Positions 19,215 to 28,425 are shown, counted from the stretch's first letter. The stretch: DNA of 58,404 bases from Actinomycetes bacterium (GCA_021846845.1 JAJZWB010000003.1:1-58404); one strand, 5' to 3'. Made by a program: numbers and translations. Notes: a model not told the origin generated them from the letters alone.

Positions 19215-20792
19215 CTACTCCCACTCGATCGTTCCGGGCGGCTTGCTCGTGATGTCGAGCACCACCCGGCCGACGGCGCGGATCTCGCCGATCATCCGCG
19301 ACGCGATCCGCTCAAGCAGGTCGTATGGCAGCCGCGCCCAGTCGGCGGTCATCGCGTCGTCGCTGGTGACGGCCCGGATCGCGATCACGCTCCCGTAGGT
19401 GCGCTCGTCGCCCTGCACGCCGACCGTGCGGATGTCGGGCAGCACGCAGAAGGACTGCCACAGCTCGCGATACAGCCCCGCGGCGCGGATCTCCTCCTGC
19501 AGGATCGCGTCGGCCTCGCGCAGGAGGTCGAGCCGCTCGCGTGTCGCCTCGCCGCCGACGATCCGGATGGCCAGGCCGGGACCGGGGAACGGCTGGCGCC
19601 AGACGAGACGCTCGGGCAGCCCGAGCTGCGCCCCGACCTCGCGGACCTCGTCCTTGAACAGCGCCCGCAGCGGCTCGACGAGCTCGAAGTCGAGGTCCTC
19701 CGGAAGGCCGCCGACGTTGTGGTGGGACTTGATCGTCGCGGTGCCGGTCCCGCCGCCGGACTCGATCACGTCGGAGTACAGCGTGCCCTGCACGAGGAAG
19801 CGGACATCGTCGAGCCTGGCGGCCTGCTCCTCGAACACGCGGATGAACTCAGCGCCGATCACCTTGCGCTTGCGCTCCGGATCGGTGACGCCCCTGAGCG
19901 CGGCGAGGAAGCGGTCCGAGGCGTCCACGGCGATCAGCGGAACCCTGAAGTGGTCGCGAAACGCCGCGACGACCTGATCCCCCTCGTTCTTGCGCATCAG
20001 CCCGTGGTCGACGAACACGCATGTCAGCCGGTCGCCGATCGCGCGGTGCACGAGCAGCGCCGCGACGCTCGAGTCGACCCCGCCCGACAGGCCGCAGATG
20101 GCCCGTCCATCACCGACCTGGGCCCGGATCAGCTCTATCTGCTGCTCGATCACCGAGGCCGCGCTCCAGCCTCCCTCGCAGCCGCAGATGTCGGTTAGGA
20201 AGTTGCTGAGCACCCGCTGGCCGTAGGGCGTGTGGACGACCTCCGGATGGAACTGGATGCCGTAGATGTCGCGGTCCGTCGACTCGAAGGCCGCCACCGG
20301 CGACGCGGTCGAGGACGCGAGCGCGTCGAAGCCGGGGGGCGGCTCGTACACGGTGTCGCGGTGCGACATCCAGCAGGCCTGCTGCGCCGGCGTGCCCGCC
20401 AGCAGCCGCCCCGGCCGCGACACGGCCAGCTCCGAGCGACCGAACTCCCCCGTCTCGGCTCCCTCGACGCGACCGCCGAGCGCGAGCGCCAGGAGCTGCA
20501 TCCCGTAGCAGATCCCCAGCACCGGCACGCCGAGCTCAAGCAGCTCTCGCTGCAGCGGCGGCGCGCCCTCGGCATAGACCGAGGCGGGTCCGCCGGACAG
20601 GATCACGCCCCTGGGCCGGCGGCGCGCGACCTCGGCTGCTCCCACGTGATGTGGCAGCAGCTCCGAGAACACTCCGCACTCGCGCACCCGGCGGGCGATC
20701 AGCTGGGAGTACTGGCCGCCGTAGTCCAGCACCACGACCCGCTCGGCGGTGACGTCCGCTGCGGCGGGCGGCTCGGCGACCGGGTCCGACAC
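19215..20792 (-). CDS. guaA: GMP synthase (glutamine-hydrolysing)
   Basis: The 525-aa enzyme aminates XMP to GMP. The N-terminal class I amidotransferase domain begins at [18 protein letters not shown] and has the catalytic Cys in [10 protein letters not shown] and His/Glu in GIQFHPEV. The ATP-pyrophosphatase domain has the P-loop [10 protein letters not shown]. The C-terminal dimerisation domain ends at the family's typical [12 protein letters not shown] 20792 gives a normal length and avoids overlap with guaB3; starts further upstream would add low-complexity sequence. It lies 46 bp downstream of guaB3, forming a guanine-nucleotide pair. Confidence 0.97.
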   Translation of the reverse strand: MSDPVAEPPAAADVTAERVVVLDYGGQYSQLIARRVRECGVFSELLPHHVGAAEVARRRPRGVILSGGPASVYAEGAPPLQRELLELGVPVLGICYGMQLLALALGGRVEGAETGEFGRSELAVSRPGRLLAGTPAQQACWMSHRDTVYEPPPGFDALASSTASPVAAFESTDRDIYGIQFHPEVVHTPYGQRVLSNFLTDICGCEGGWSAASVIEQQIELIRAQVGDGRAICGLSGGVDSSVAALLVHRAIGDRLTCVFVDHGLMRKNEGDQVVAAFRDHFRVPLIAVDASDRFLAALRGVTDPERKRKVIGAEFIRVFEEQAARLDDVRFLVQGTLYSDVIESGGGTGTATIKSHHNVGGLPEDLDFELVEPLRALFKDEVREVGAQLGLPERLVWRQPFPGPGLAIRIVGGEATRERLDLLREADAILQEEIRAAGLYRELWQSFCVLPDIRTVGVQGDERTYGSVIAIRAVTSDDAMTADWARLPYDLLERIASRMIGEIRAVGRVVLDITSKPPGTIEWE

Positions 20793-20838
20793 GGCACCGG
20801 TCGACCGCGAGCCGTGTGTCTCCGGGGCCGCGGCGCCG

Positions 20839-22041
20839 CTAATCGGCGACACCGACGGTAGCGCCGCGGCTCCCGGCGCCCATCCCGACCCCCTGCTCAC
20901 GCTGCAGGTGCTTGCCCTCGGTCTGCAGGGCTGGCGCGATCATCAGCTCGGCCCGGTTGAACTCGGCGATGTCACGGTAGCCGCAGGTCGCCATCGAGGT
21001 GCTCAGGCCGCCCATCAGGTTGAAGGTGCCGTCGTTCTCCCGTGCCGGACCCTTGACGATCTCCTCGAGCGTGCCGTTCTGCTTCGTGGCGACGCGGGTC
21101 CCGCGCGGAAGCGTCGGATGGAAGGTCGCCATGCCCCAGTTGTAGCCGCGGCCCGGGGCCTCGTAGGCCCGCGCCAGGGCAGACCCGAGCATCACCGCGT
21201 CGGCTCCGCAGGCGATCGCCTTCGCGATGTCCCCGCCGTTTCGCATGCCGCCGTCGGCGATCACCTTGACATAGTCGCCGGTCTCAAGCATGTGCTGGGA
21301 GCGAGCGGCAGCCACGTCCGCGATCGCGGTCGCCTGCGGCACCCCGATCCCGAGCACTCCGCGCGTGGTGCAGATCGCGCCTGGACCGACCCCCACCAGC
21401 ACGCCGGCGGCACCGGTGCGCATCAGGTGAAGGCCCGCGTGATACGAGGCGCAGCCGCCGACGACGACCGGGGTTGGCGCCAGCTCACGGATGAACTCCT
21501 TCAGGTTCAGCGGAGGCCGGCTCTCGTCGCGGGAGACGTGCTCGGCGGAGACCACGGTTCCCTGGATCACCAGGATGTCGAGTCCCGCCTCGAGCGCCAC
21601 CTCGTAGTAGGTGCGGACCTTCTGCGGCGTCAGCGACGCGGCGGCGACCACCCCGTGCGATTTGATCTCTGCGATCCGCCGGGCGATCAGCTCCGGCTTC
21701 ACCGGCTCCCGGTAGATGTCCTGCATCTCGCGCGTCGCGATATCGGGCGAGAAGGAGGCGATCCGCTCCAGCTGGGACTCGGCGTCCTCGTAGCGGCAGA
21801 AGATGCCCTCAAGGTTGAGCACGGCGAGCCCGCCGAGCTTGCCGATCAGACCGGCGGTGGTCGGCGAGACGACACCGTCGAGAGCGGCTGCGAGCAGCGG
21901 CAGATCGAACCGGTACGGACCGAGAGTCCAGGAGATGTCGACGTCGTCGGGGTCGCGAGTCCGACGTGAAGGGACGATCGCGATGTCGTCGAATCCGTAC
22001 GCGCGGCGAGCCTTCTTGCCGCGCCCGATCTCTACTTCCAT
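20839..22041 (-). CDS. guaB3: GuaB3-family IMP dehydrogenase-related protein
   Basis: The 400-aa TIM-barrel protein belongs to the actinobacterial GuaB3 group. It has the active-site loop [16 protein letters not shown] with the catalytic Cys, the phosphate-binding [16 protein letters not shown], and [11 protein letters not shown]. It lacks the CBS domains of ordinary GuaB, as expected for this group. Related proteins have been assigned IMP dehydrogenase or GMP reductase-like roles, so the reaction is not certain. A TAGGAT hexamer lies 6 nt before the ATG, suggesting a leaderless transcript. Its product may feed guaA immediately downstream. Confidence 0.9.
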   Translation of the reverse strand: MEVEIGRGKKARRAYGFDDIAIVPSRRTRDPDDVDISWTLGPYRFDLPLLAAALDGVVSPTTAGLIGKLGGLAVLNLEGIFCRYEDAESQLERIASFSPDIATREMQDIYREPVKPELIARRIAEIKSHGVVAAASLTPQKVRTYYEVALEAGLDILVIQGTVVSAEHVSRDESRPPLNLKEFIRELAPTPVVVGGCASYHAGLHLMRTGAAGVLVGVGPGAICTTRGVLGIGVPQATAIADVAAARSQHMLETGDYVKVIADGGMRNGGDIAKAIACGADAVMLGSALARAYEAPGRGYNWGMATFHPTLPRGTRVATKQNGTLEEIVKGPARENDGTFNLMGGLSTSMATCGYRDIAEFNRAELMIAPALQTEGKHLQREQGVGMGAGSRGATVGVAD

Positions 22042-22047
22042 ATTCGC

Positions 22048-22053
22048 ATCCTA
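22048..22053 (-). promoter_or_regulatory. Putative -10 element of guaB3 (leaderless)
   Basis: On the minus strand TAGGAT is followed by six bases and the guaB3 ATG at 22041. There is no Shine-Dalgarno sequence in between. Confidence 0.5.
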
Positions 22054-22077
22054 GAACTCGCGGCGGACGGTTTGGCG

Positions 22078-22094
22078 GGCTGCTTCGCGCAGCC
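22078..22094 (-). terminator. Weak hairpin between the pfkB-kinase operon and guaB3
   Basis: GGCTGC and GCAGCC form a 6-bp stem with a 5-nt loop, 149 bp past the kinase stop codon and just upstream of the guaB3 promoter. No T-tract follows, so termination is only a suggestion. Confidence 0.3.
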
Positions 22095-22242
22095 TTGAGG
22101 GCAGTCGATCCTAGCAGCGGCGAGGGCTGTCGCCGACCGCGCGACGCCTCAGACCGCGACCCCGGACCGCTGCGTCCGCGGGGCGCGGCAGCGGCGCCTC
22201 GCGGGCGTCCTCACGACCGCCGGCCGAGCGCCGAGCGGGAGC

Positions 22243-23205
22243 TCAGCCGATCTCGGCGCCGACGTCGGAGAGTCGCTCGCAACCTACCTCGACCAGCAGC
22301 CGCTCGGCGCGAGCCGGGTCCAGGATCCCGGCGCCGAAGTGCTGCGTCGACTCGGCGCCGCACGCCACTCCGAAGCGCAGGCACTCCTCGGGCTCGCGCT
22401 CCGAGTAGCGGGCCGCGATGTAGCCCGCCAGGAACGCGTCGCCCGAGCCGACCGCCGAGCGTGCCTCCTGCTCCTGGATCCGCACCCGGTAGAGGACCGG
22501 CGACCCGCCCTCCAGCACCCGCGCATAGCACCCGTCGGGAACGGTCATCACGGCCTCCCGGGCCCCCTGGCGGGTCATCTCGACGACCGCCAGCGCCCGA
22601 TCGCCGCTGTCGTTGAACTCGTGGCCGACGAGCTCCTCCGCCTCCAGCTCGTTGGGCGAGACGAGGTCCGGCTCGGCCCGCATCGCCATCCGCAGCGGGT
22701 CGCCGTCGGAGTCGATCACGGTCATCACGCCAAGCCGCTTGACGTCGCGGATCAGCGTGAAGTAGATGTCCGACTCGACGCCGCGCGGCAGGCTCCCCGC
22801 GAACACGCAGATGCTCGCGCCCTGAGCCAGATAGAGCAGCTTCTCTCGGAAGGTCTCAAGCTCCACTCCGGAGACGGAGGGGCCGCGCTCGTTGATCTCG
22901 GTCTGCTGGCCGTTGGTGGGGTCCAATACGGCCGTGTTGGTGCGCGACTCGTCGGCGATCCGCACGAAGTCGTTGAGCACCGACTCGTGGTCGAGCGCCT
23001 CGACGATCCGGCTTCCGGTCGGCCCGCCGGCGAAGCCGGTCGCGATCACCGGCTGGCCCAGGCGCTTGAGCGCGCGCGCGATGTTCACGCCCTTGCCGCC
23101 GGGCATCGTCGTCTGGTCGACCGTCCGGTGACGGCGGCCGGGCGTGAAGCTCGGGACCTCCAGGGTCTTGTCCATCGCGGCGTTGAGCGTGACGGTGATG
23201 ATCAT
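22243..23205 (-). CDS. PfkB-family hexose kinase (1-phosphofructokinase type)
   Basis: The 320-aa ribokinase-fold protein begins with the FruK/LacC-type MIITVTLNAAMDKTL. It has the substrate-binding MPGGKGVNIARAL and, near the C-terminus, the PfkB signature GSGDAFLAGYIA with the catalytic Asp and anion hole. Candidate reactions are fructose-1-phosphate to fructose-1,6-bisphosphate, fructose-6-phosphate phosphorylation, or tagatose-6-phosphate phosphorylation; no PTS or sugar gene is nearby to decide. The ATG overlaps the dacA stop (ATGA), which makes this an unusual coupling of a sugar kinase to a cell-wall gene. Confidence 0.88.
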   Translation of the reverse strand: MIITVTLNAAMDKTLEVPSFTPGRRHRTVDQTTMPGGKGVNIARALKRLGQPVIATGFAGGPTGSRIVEALDHESVLNDFVRIADESRTNTAVLDPTNGQQTEINERGPSVSGVELETFREKLLYLAQGASICVFAGSLPRGVESDIYFTLIRDVKRLGVMTVIDSDGDPLRMAMRAEPDLVSPNELEAEELVGHEFNDSGDRALAVVEMTRQGAREAVMTVPDGCYARVLEGGSPVLYRVRIQEQEARSAVGSGDAFLAGYIAARYSEREPEECLRFGVACGAESTQHFGAGILDPARAERLLVEVGCERLSDVGAEIG

Positions 23206-24656
23206 TCGCTCCTGCGCTCCCCTCCCTCCGCGCGCTCACGCCGCCCACGGCGACGGACGCGCGGTGCAGCCAATCCTCCCAGCCCAAGTGCCCCGAGGCC
23301 CATGAGCGCGGTGGACGACCCGGACGCGAATCGCCTCTCAATGGTAGGGGCAGTCGCGGCAGCCCGCCCGGAACCCGTTCGGCCGGCGATCGAGTCCACG
23401 GCGCGACCGCGGTGGGCGGGTCGTGCCGCCGCGCCACCCGGGCCGGGGCCCGCCGGGCCCGTGCCGGTAGGCGCCGGACCGGTCGCAGCCGTGCCGGTCG
23501 CAGCCGTGCCGGTCGGAGCGGCGCCGGTCGGAGCGGTGCCGGTCGGAGCGGTGCCCGGCTGGGATGCCGGCGGCACGGCCGCTGCCAGCAGCAGCGGGAC
23601 GCGAGCCAGCACGCGGCGGCCGTCCACCACCAGCACCGTCCCCTCCCGCGCGCGCGCCGCGAGCGGGCCGGAGAGCGAGACGGGCGCGCGGACGACCAGG
23701 CGAAGGTGGCTGGAGCGCGGAAGCACCCGCGCAAGCCCGGTAGCCGCCACGAGCCTCGCCCTGCCGCCGGAGGCGCCGGCGATGCTCGGCCTCGCCAGCA
23801 CCTCGCCCGCGCGGACCGGAGTCCAGGTGCGGAACTGGGCGTAGCCCCAGTCCAGCAGCTTGAGCGTGTTGCGATCCCGAGCCGCCGTCGACGTGGTCCC
23901 GAGCACGGCGCTGACCAGGCGCAGGCCGTCGCGCCGGGCGGAGGCGACCAGCACGTGGCCGGCATCCGTCGTGGTGCCGGTCTTGACGCCGTCGATCCAC
24001 GGGTAGCGGCCGACCAGGTCGTTGAGGTTGACGACCCGGCGCGGGATTCCGTCGACCCTCACGACCGCGTGCGGGAGCGCGACCACGCGCGCGAAATAGC
24101 GGGAGTGGCTGAGGTCGTAGGCGGCCAATCGCACCAGGTCATAGGCGCTGGAGTAGTTGCCGGGCGTGTCGAGCCCTATCGGTGTCGAGTAGTGGGTGTC
24201 GCGCAGCCCCAGCGCCCGAGCCTCCGCGTTCATCATCCCGATGAAGCGCGCGACCGACCCGTGGCCGACGTTGAACGCCACGTCCTCGGCGGCGTCGTCC
24301 GCGCTCGGCAGCAGCATCGCGATCAGCAGGTCGTGCACGCTCATCCGCTGCCCGGGCAGCAGACCGAGCTGCGAGTCGTCAGGAGCCGGAAGCCAGTCGT
24401 TCTGCGCGAACACCGTGCTGAGGCGGTGGACCCGCTGCAGCGTGATCAGCGCGGTCATCAGCTTGGTCGTGGAGGCGATCGCCAGCCGGCGGTATGGGTG
24501 GACGCCGTAGAGGAGCTGGCCCGTCCGGGGCGCGTAGAGCGCGGCCCCGGTCACCGACAGCGCCGGCGCGGCCACCGCCACCCCAGCGGCCTGTACGCAC
24601 GCCCCCGCGATCCCCGCCGCCGTGATCATCGCGCCGGCGGCGATCCGGCCTCTCAA
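23202..24656 (-). CDS. D-alanyl-D-alanine carboxypeptidase (S11 family), membrane anchored
   Basis: The 484-aa penicillin-binding protein of the DacA type trims peptidoglycan stem peptides. Catalytic motifs: SxxK is STTK (Ser62, Lys65), the second is SAD (118-120) where SxN is usual, and KTG is at 225-227. A signal segment precedes (residues 9-30). After the C-terminal beta domain there is a Pro/Thr/Gly/Ala pentapeptide-repeat linker (about 365-405), then a hydrophobic anchor (STALMGLGALGLGGLAA) and an Arg-rich cytoplasmic tail. The start is TTG 24656, overlapping the LysM stop; ATG 24629 is an alternative. It probably acts with the LysM protein at the wall. Confidence 0.92.
   Translation of the reverse strand: MRGRIAAGAMITAAGIAGACVQAAGVAVAAPALSVTGAALYAPRTGQLLYGVHPYRRLAIASTTKLMTALITLQRVHRLSTVFAQNDWLPAPDDSQLGLLPGQRMSVHDLLIAMLLPSADDAAEDVAFNVGHGSVARFIGMMNAEARALGLRDTHYSTPIGLDTPGNYSSAYDLVRLAAYDLSHSRYFARVVALPHAVVRVDGIPRRVVNLNDLVGRYPWIDGVKTGTTTDAGHVLVASARRDGLRLVSAVLGTTSTAARDRNTLKLLDWGYAQFRTWTPVRAGEVLARPSIAGASGGRARLVAATGLARVLPRSSHLRLVVRAPVSLSGPLAARAREGTVLVVDGRRVLARVPLLLAAAVPPASQPGTAPTGTAPTGAAPTGTAATGTAATGPAPTGTGPAGPGPGGAAARPAHRGRAVDSIAGRTGSGRAAATAPTIERRFASGSSTALMGLGALGLGGLAAPRVRRRGRRERAEGGERRSE
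23463..23552. repeat. 15-bp in-frame tandem repeat in the dacA-like gene
   Basis: Six units of 15 bp (for example GCCGGTCGGAGCGGT) run from 23463 to 23552. On the minus strand they encode PTGTA/PTGAA/ATGTA-type pentapeptides that form the linker between the enzyme and its membrane anchor. Confidence 0.85.
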
Positions 24657-24982
24657 CTGCGCAGCCTCAGTCTCTGGCCGATCTGGAGGCTGTTCTGCGA
24701 GCGCGCCAGGCTCGGGTTGAGCTGGATCAGCGTGGTCATCGCCACGCCGGTCCTGGCCGCGATCCCGCTCAGCGTGTCCCCGCTCCTGACGACGTAGAAC
24801 CTCGCCGTGCGCTTCGCGTGGCCGGCCGCGCTCCGCAGGCTCTGGACCCGGGTTGCACCGGTGGTCGTCTGGGCCACGGCTGTCGTGGACTGGGAGAGGT
24901 TGGCGTGGACGACGACGTAGATGCCGAATGCCACCGCCACGAGTGCGATGGGCGCCAGCAAGCGCGCGCTCTTTCCCACCAT
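24653..24982 (-). CDS. LysM-domain membrane-anchored protein
   Basis: The 109-aa protein has a short cytoplasmic start, one N-terminal transmembrane helix (about residues 9-29) and a Thr/Gln/Ser-rich spacer. A single C-terminal LysM domain (YVVRSGDTLSGIAARTGV to LQIGQRLRL) binds N-acetylglucosamine of peptidoglycan. There is no catalytic domain. The stop codon overlaps the TTG start of the carboxypeptidase gene (TTGA), so the two are made together. It may position that enzyme or simply tether the membrane to the wall. Confidence 0.87.
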   Translation of the reverse strand: MVGKSARLLAPIALVAVAFGIYVVVHANLSQSTTAVAQTTTGATRVQSLRSAAGHAKRTARFYVVRSGDTLSGIAARTGVAMTTLIQLNPSLARSQNSLQIGQRLRLRS

Positions 24983-25081
24983 CCCGCGGCGATCATACCG
25001 GCGCGGTGGCTCGCCCAGGAAGGGTACGGTCGGGTCGCGCCCTGCGGACGGCCGGATCGCTCGCGACCGGGCCCGACTCCC

Positions 25082-26008
25082 TCAGCTGTAGAGCCCCCAG
25101 AGCAGCTCGCGCAACCGGGCGGCCTCGTCGGCCGCCGCCATCGCCGGGTCCCGAGACGCGGCCGACTCGGCCAGATGCGCGTTCACGATGGCGCGCGACG
25201 CCGACACCAGGCCGCCGGCCGGTCCCGGGGCGAAGGCCGGCGCGAGCTCCAGGCCGGTCCCGCCCTGCGGGCCGATCCCGGGCAGCAGCAGAACGGCCCG
25301 GGGCATCAGCTCGCGCAGCGCCTCGAGCCGCTCCGGAGCCGTGGCGCCCGTGACCGCGCCGACGTCGGCCAGCCCGCGGGCGCCGGTCCCCGGCAGGCCG
25401 AGCTCGTCGATCATCCGCGCCAGCGCGTCGCTGACGGTCCCGCCGGCCGCGAGCGCCCGGTCCTGGATGTCGGCCGCGCCCGGGTTCGAGGTGCGGGCGA
25501 GGACGAACAGCCCCGCGGACCGGGAACGGGCGGCCTCCACGAATGGCGCCAGCGAGTCCCGTCCCAGCAGCGGGTTCACCGTCGCCGCGTCCACCCCCAG
25601 CCCCGGGACCGGCCCGAACGGCGTATCGACCCACCCGAAGAGCGACTGCGCGTATGCGCGCGCCGAGATGTCGATGTCGCCGCGCTTGCCGTCGCCGATC
25701 ACCAGCAGCCCACGCTCGGCCGCGTCGCCGACGACCTCCGCGAGCGCCGCCCACCCCGGCGCACCGAGACGCTCGAAGCAGGCGAACTGCGGCTTGACGG
25801 CAACGCACCGGTCGCCGGCCGCTTCGATCACGAGACGGCAGTGCGCCGCCACGGCCCGCCCGGCCCGCTCCGCCGGCCCGCCCGGCGAGCCCGCCACCAG
25901 CTCTATCGCCCGCGGCCAGAGCCGCGCCGGATCAGGATCGAGGCCGAGGACCAGCTGCGAGCGGCGCCGATCGACGTGCTCGGCCACCCGATCGCCGAAG
26001 CCGGCCAC
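25082..26008 (-). CDS. pyrF: Orotidine 5'-phosphate decarboxylase (type 2)
   Basis: The 308-aa enzyme makes UMP from OMP. The catalytic Asp-Lys-Asp set is in IGDGKRGDI (Asp106, Lys108, Asp111), preceded by VKPQFACFE. Length and N-terminal LVLGLDPDP fit the longer type 2 (mycobacterial) OMP decarboxylase group. C-terminal LLLPGIGPQGG supplies the phosphate-binding loop. It starts with GTG, 56 bp downstream of hup. No other pyrimidine gene is in the window. Confidence 0.94.
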   Translation of the reverse strand: MAGFGDRVAEHVDRRRSQLVLGLDPDPARLWPRAIELVAGSPGGPAERAGRAVAAHCRLVIEAAGDRCVAVKPQFACFERLGAPGWAALAEVVGDAAERGLLVIGDGKRGDIDISARAYAQSLFGWVDTPFGPVPGLGVDAATVNPLLGRDSLAPFVEAARSRSAGLFVLARTSNPGAADIQDRALAAGGTVSDALARMIDELGLPGTGARGLADVGAVTGATAPERLEALRELMPRAVLLLPGIGPQGGTGLELAPAFAPGPAGGLVSASRAIVNAHLAESAASRDPAMAAADEAARLRELLWGLYS

Positions 26009-26064
26009 ACGGGCGCCGGCGGCGCCCGTGCCGTCCGGCGGTTGCGCAGATGCCGGGCTCAGGG

Positions 26065-26337
26065 CTAGTTGACCGCCTTCTTCAGCGCCGCGCCGGCGGT
26101 GAACTTGGGCACGCGGGAGGCGGCGATCTGGATCTTCTCGCCTGTCGCCGGGTTGCGACCCTCGCGCGCGCCGCGCGTCGAGACGCTGAACTTGCCGAAG
26201 CCGGAGAAGACGACCTCGCTGCCGCGCTTGAGCGCGCTCTCGATCGTCTCCAGCATCGCATCGACCGCATCGCCGGCGTCCTTCTTGCTCAGCCCCGCGC
26301 GGTCGGCGACCTGCTCCACGAACTCGGATTTGGTCAT
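26065..26337 (-). CDS. hup: HU-family nucleoid DNA-binding protein
   Basis: The 90-aa histone-like protein has the whole HU fold: MTKSEFVEQVADRAGLSKKD, the dimer helix, VVFSGFGKFSV, and the DNA-binding arm REGRNPATGEKIQI with the proline that intercalates DNA. It has no Lys-rich C-terminal tail, unlike mycobacterial HupB. The ATG at 26337 follows a strong AGGAGGAG site. On the minus strand a TAGGTT (about 26368-26373) further upstream is a plausible -10. Confidence 0.97.
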   Translation of the reverse strand: MTKSEFVEQVADRAGLSKKDAGDAVDAMLETIESALKRGSEVVFSGFGKFSVSTRGAREGRNPATGEKIQIAASRVPKFTAGAALKKAVN

Positions 26338-26570
26338 CGCTCCTCCTGGTCGTCGGTCTAAAGCGTCGAACCTAACACGCTGCCCGGACGGCGGACGGCC
26401 GGTCCGAGCGGCCACGCGTCAATTGTGGAGGCCCGCGGCCCGGGACGATCCCCCGGCGCCGCACCCACACCCTGCCCGCCGTCCCGCGCTCGCATCTTGC
26501 GCCAAACGGCAACGGCGTCACCCGGGCGGGGCGAGCTGCAGGCGTCCACCGGGCCAGGGAGAATGTGGCC

Positions 26571-26711
26571 GTGGACATCGGACGGATCGCCTGGCTGGCC
26601 ACGGTCTTCGCCTGCCTCGTGGCGGTCGTCGTCCTGGTCGTGGACGGCTACTACGGATACGCCGCCGTGACCTTCGCGGTCGCGCTGTCCGCGTCGATCA
26701 ACCTCACCTGA
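26571..26711 (+). CDS. 46-aa putative single-helix membrane protein
   Basis: The frame from GTG 26571 encodes a 46-residue peptide. It begins MDIGRIAWLATVFACL, continues with a run of about 20 hydrophobic residues, then a short VDGYYGYAA turn and a second hydrophobic stretch ending in SINLT. AGGGAG lies about 9 nt before the GTG. Codon third positions are strongly G/C as in real genes nearby, and the composition is typical of small membrane peptides rather than of chance frames. It lies alone between divergent hup and the convergent CDF gene. No family is recognised; function is unknown. Confidence 0.6.
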   Translation: MDIGRIAWLATVFACLVAVVVLVVDGYYGYAAVTFAVALSASINLT

Positions 26712-26744
26712 GCCGGCGGCGGTCGCCCCGTCGGCGTCGTTCAG

Positions 26745-26899
26745 GCTCCTTCGAGGCCGGGCCCGTCGCCGCCGCCCGCCAGCGTCACCCAGCCTCCTGC
26801 GGGACCCGGCCCGTCGCCGCCGCCCGCCAGCGTCACGCGCCCGCCAGCGTCGCTCAACCTCCTGCGGGACCCGGCCCGTCGCCGCCGCCCGCCAGCGTC
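26745..26899. repeat. Three copies of a 42-bp unit spanning the CDF gene end
   Basis: Units lie at 26858-26899 (coding, the last residues of the CDF protein), 26793-26834 (identical by eye) and 26745-26786 (several changes). Spacings are 65 and 48 bp. The coding unit gives TLAGGGDGPGPAGG, and the same peptide can be read downstream of the stop codon in another copy. Confidence 0.85.
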
Positions 26900-27837
26900 T
26901 CGCCTGGCCGCACGCGATCCTCCGGCTCCAGGTGGATCAGGACGTCGGCGCCCCCGAGCGCGTCCGCGACGCGATCCTGGAGCTCGTGGGCGATTCGATG
27001 CGCGTCCTCCAGCGAAGTGCCGCCGCGGAACTGGAGATGCAGGTCGATGTAGCGACGTGACCCGGCCCGCCTGGTGCGCAGCTCGTGGTATCCGACCACC
27101 CCCTGGGCGGAGAACTCCTCGACCGCCCGGCGGATCAGATCGACCTCGCCGGCCGGCAGCGACTCGTCGACGAGCACCCGCGAGGCCTGCGAGAGCAGGC
27201 TCACGCCGGTGCGCACGACGACGGCGGCCACGCATAGCGCCACGACCGGGTCGATCCACTGCGCCCCGGTGAGGCCGACCAGCGCCAGCCCGCCGAGCAC
27301 GCCCGCGGAGGTGAGGGCGTCGGTCCCCAGATGCGCGGCGTCGCCCGCCAGCGCCGGCGAGCCGGTCTGGGCAGCGGCCCGGCGCAGGCGGGCCGACACG
27401 CCGGTGTTGACGACGAGCGACAGCGCGATCACCGCCATCCCAAGGCCGAGCCGCTGCACGCGGCCATGGTCGACGAGGTGGCGGATCGCCTCGAACGCGA
27501 TCGCCGCCGAGCCGACGAGGATCAGGATCCCCTCGATCGCGCCGGCCAGGTTCTCGATCTTCTCGTGACCGTAGCGGTGGGTCTCGTCCGCAGGCTCGTC
27601 GGCCTTGCGAACCGAGACGAACGCGACCGCCGACGCGACCAGGTCGATGCTCGAATGCACCGCCTCGGTGAGGATCGCGACCGACCCGGTCAGCGTCCCC
27701 GCGATCACCTTGAGGAGGATCAGGGTCGAGTTGGAGACCAGCGAGATGGACGCAAAGCGGGCCTTGACGCCATCCCGGGAGGCCGCGGGCGGGCCGTCCA
27801 CGGGCTCGCCGGCGCTCAGCCGTCCGGCGCCAGCCAT
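26854..27837 (-). CDS. Cation diffusion facilitator family transporter
   Basis: The 327-aa membrane protein has six predicted helices and a C-terminal cytosolic dimerisation domain. The two metal-site motifs of CDF transporters are present: HSSID in helix 2 and HLGTD in helix 5. THRYGHEKIENLAG between helices 2 and 3 is also diagnostic. It would export a divalent metal (Zn, Fe or Mn) in exchange for protons; the exact metal is unclear. The ATG at 27837 overlaps the end of rdgB by 22 bp. The C-terminal 14 residues derive from a tandem repeat, so the end may vary between strains. Confidence 0.92.
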   Translation of the reverse strand: MAGAGRLSAGEPVDGPPAASRDGVKARFASISLVSNSTLILLKVIAGTLTGSVAILTEAVHSSIDLVASAVAFVSVRKADEPADETHRYGHEKIENLAGAIEGILILVGSAAIAFEAIRHLVDHGRVQRLGLGMAVIALSLVVNTGVSARLRRAAAQTGSPALAGDAAHLGTDALTSAGVLGGLALVGLTGAQWIDPVVALCVAAVVVRTGVSLLSQASRVLVDESLPAGEVDLIRRAVEEFSAQGVVGYHELRTRRAGSRRYIDLHLQFRGGTSLEDAHRIAHELQDRVADALGGADVLIHLEPEDRVRPGETLAGGGDGPGPAGG

Positions 27838-28418
27838 GCCAGCAGCTCCGCGACGGCGCGGCCCCGATGGCTGATCCCGTCCTTCTCGGCGTCGTCGAGC
27901 TGGGCCATCGTCCTGCCGCCCCAGTCGCCGTCGGGCATGAACACGGGGTCGTATCCGAACCCCCGCGAACCCCGCGGCGCGGGGGCCATCCGGCCATGGC
28001 AGCAACCCCGGAACATCCGCTCGGCGCCCGGAGCGCCCGGGGGCGCATAGGCGAGCTCGCAGACGTAGCGCAGCCGGCTGCCAGCCGGCGCCTCGGCACG
28101 GAGCTTCTCAAGGTTCTCCTGATCGGTCGCGTCGAGCCCCGCGTAACGCGCCGAGCGCACGCCGGGCCTCCCGTCGAGCGCCTCGGCCTCGATCCCGGAG
28201 TCGTCTGCGATCGCGACCATGCCGGTGGCGTCCGCCGCCGCGCGGGCCTTGGGGCGCGCGTTGGCCTCGAACGTGTCGCCGATCTCCGGAGGAAGCTCGA
28301 TGCCGTCGGGCAGCGGTATCACCTCGATCCCCGCCGGCGCGAGCAGGCGGGAGAACTCGCGCAGCTTGTGCGGGTTGCGTGAGGCGAGCAGCAGCGTCCC
28401 GGGGATCGCCTGGCCCAT
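27816..28418 (-). CDS. rdgB: RdgB/HAM1-family non-canonical purine NTP pyrophosphatase
   Basis: The 200-aa enzyme hydrolyses dITP and XTP to monophosphates, which keeps damaged purines out of nucleic acids. It begins with the family motif LLLASRNPHKLREF and has FEANARPKARAAA, the metal-binding IADDSGIEAEALDGRPGV and the C-terminal GFGYDPVF and SHRGRA. The internal segment RMFRGCCHGRMAPAPRG is the usual substrate-loop region. It sits 7 bp after rph, in the order murI-rph-rdgB seen in mycobacteria. Confidence 0.95.
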   Translation of the reverse strand: MGQAIPGTLLLASRNPHKLREFSRLLAPAGIEVIPLPDGIELPPEIGDTFEANARPKARAAADATGMVAIADDSGIEAEALDGRPGVRSARYAGLDATDQENLEKLRAEAPAGSRLRYVCELAYAPPGAPGAERMFRGCCHGRMAPAPRGSRGFGYDPVFMPDGDWGGRTMAQLDDAEKDGISHRGRAVAELLAWLAPDG

Positions 28419-28425
28419 CCCCTGC

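Noticed and set aside
26741-28111. Minus-strand frame of 456 codons overlapping the CDF and rdgB genes
   Set aside because: It is out of frame with both recognised proteins and has the Arg/Gly/Pro-rich composition of a shadow frame. It was useful only for seeing the repeat at the CDF end.
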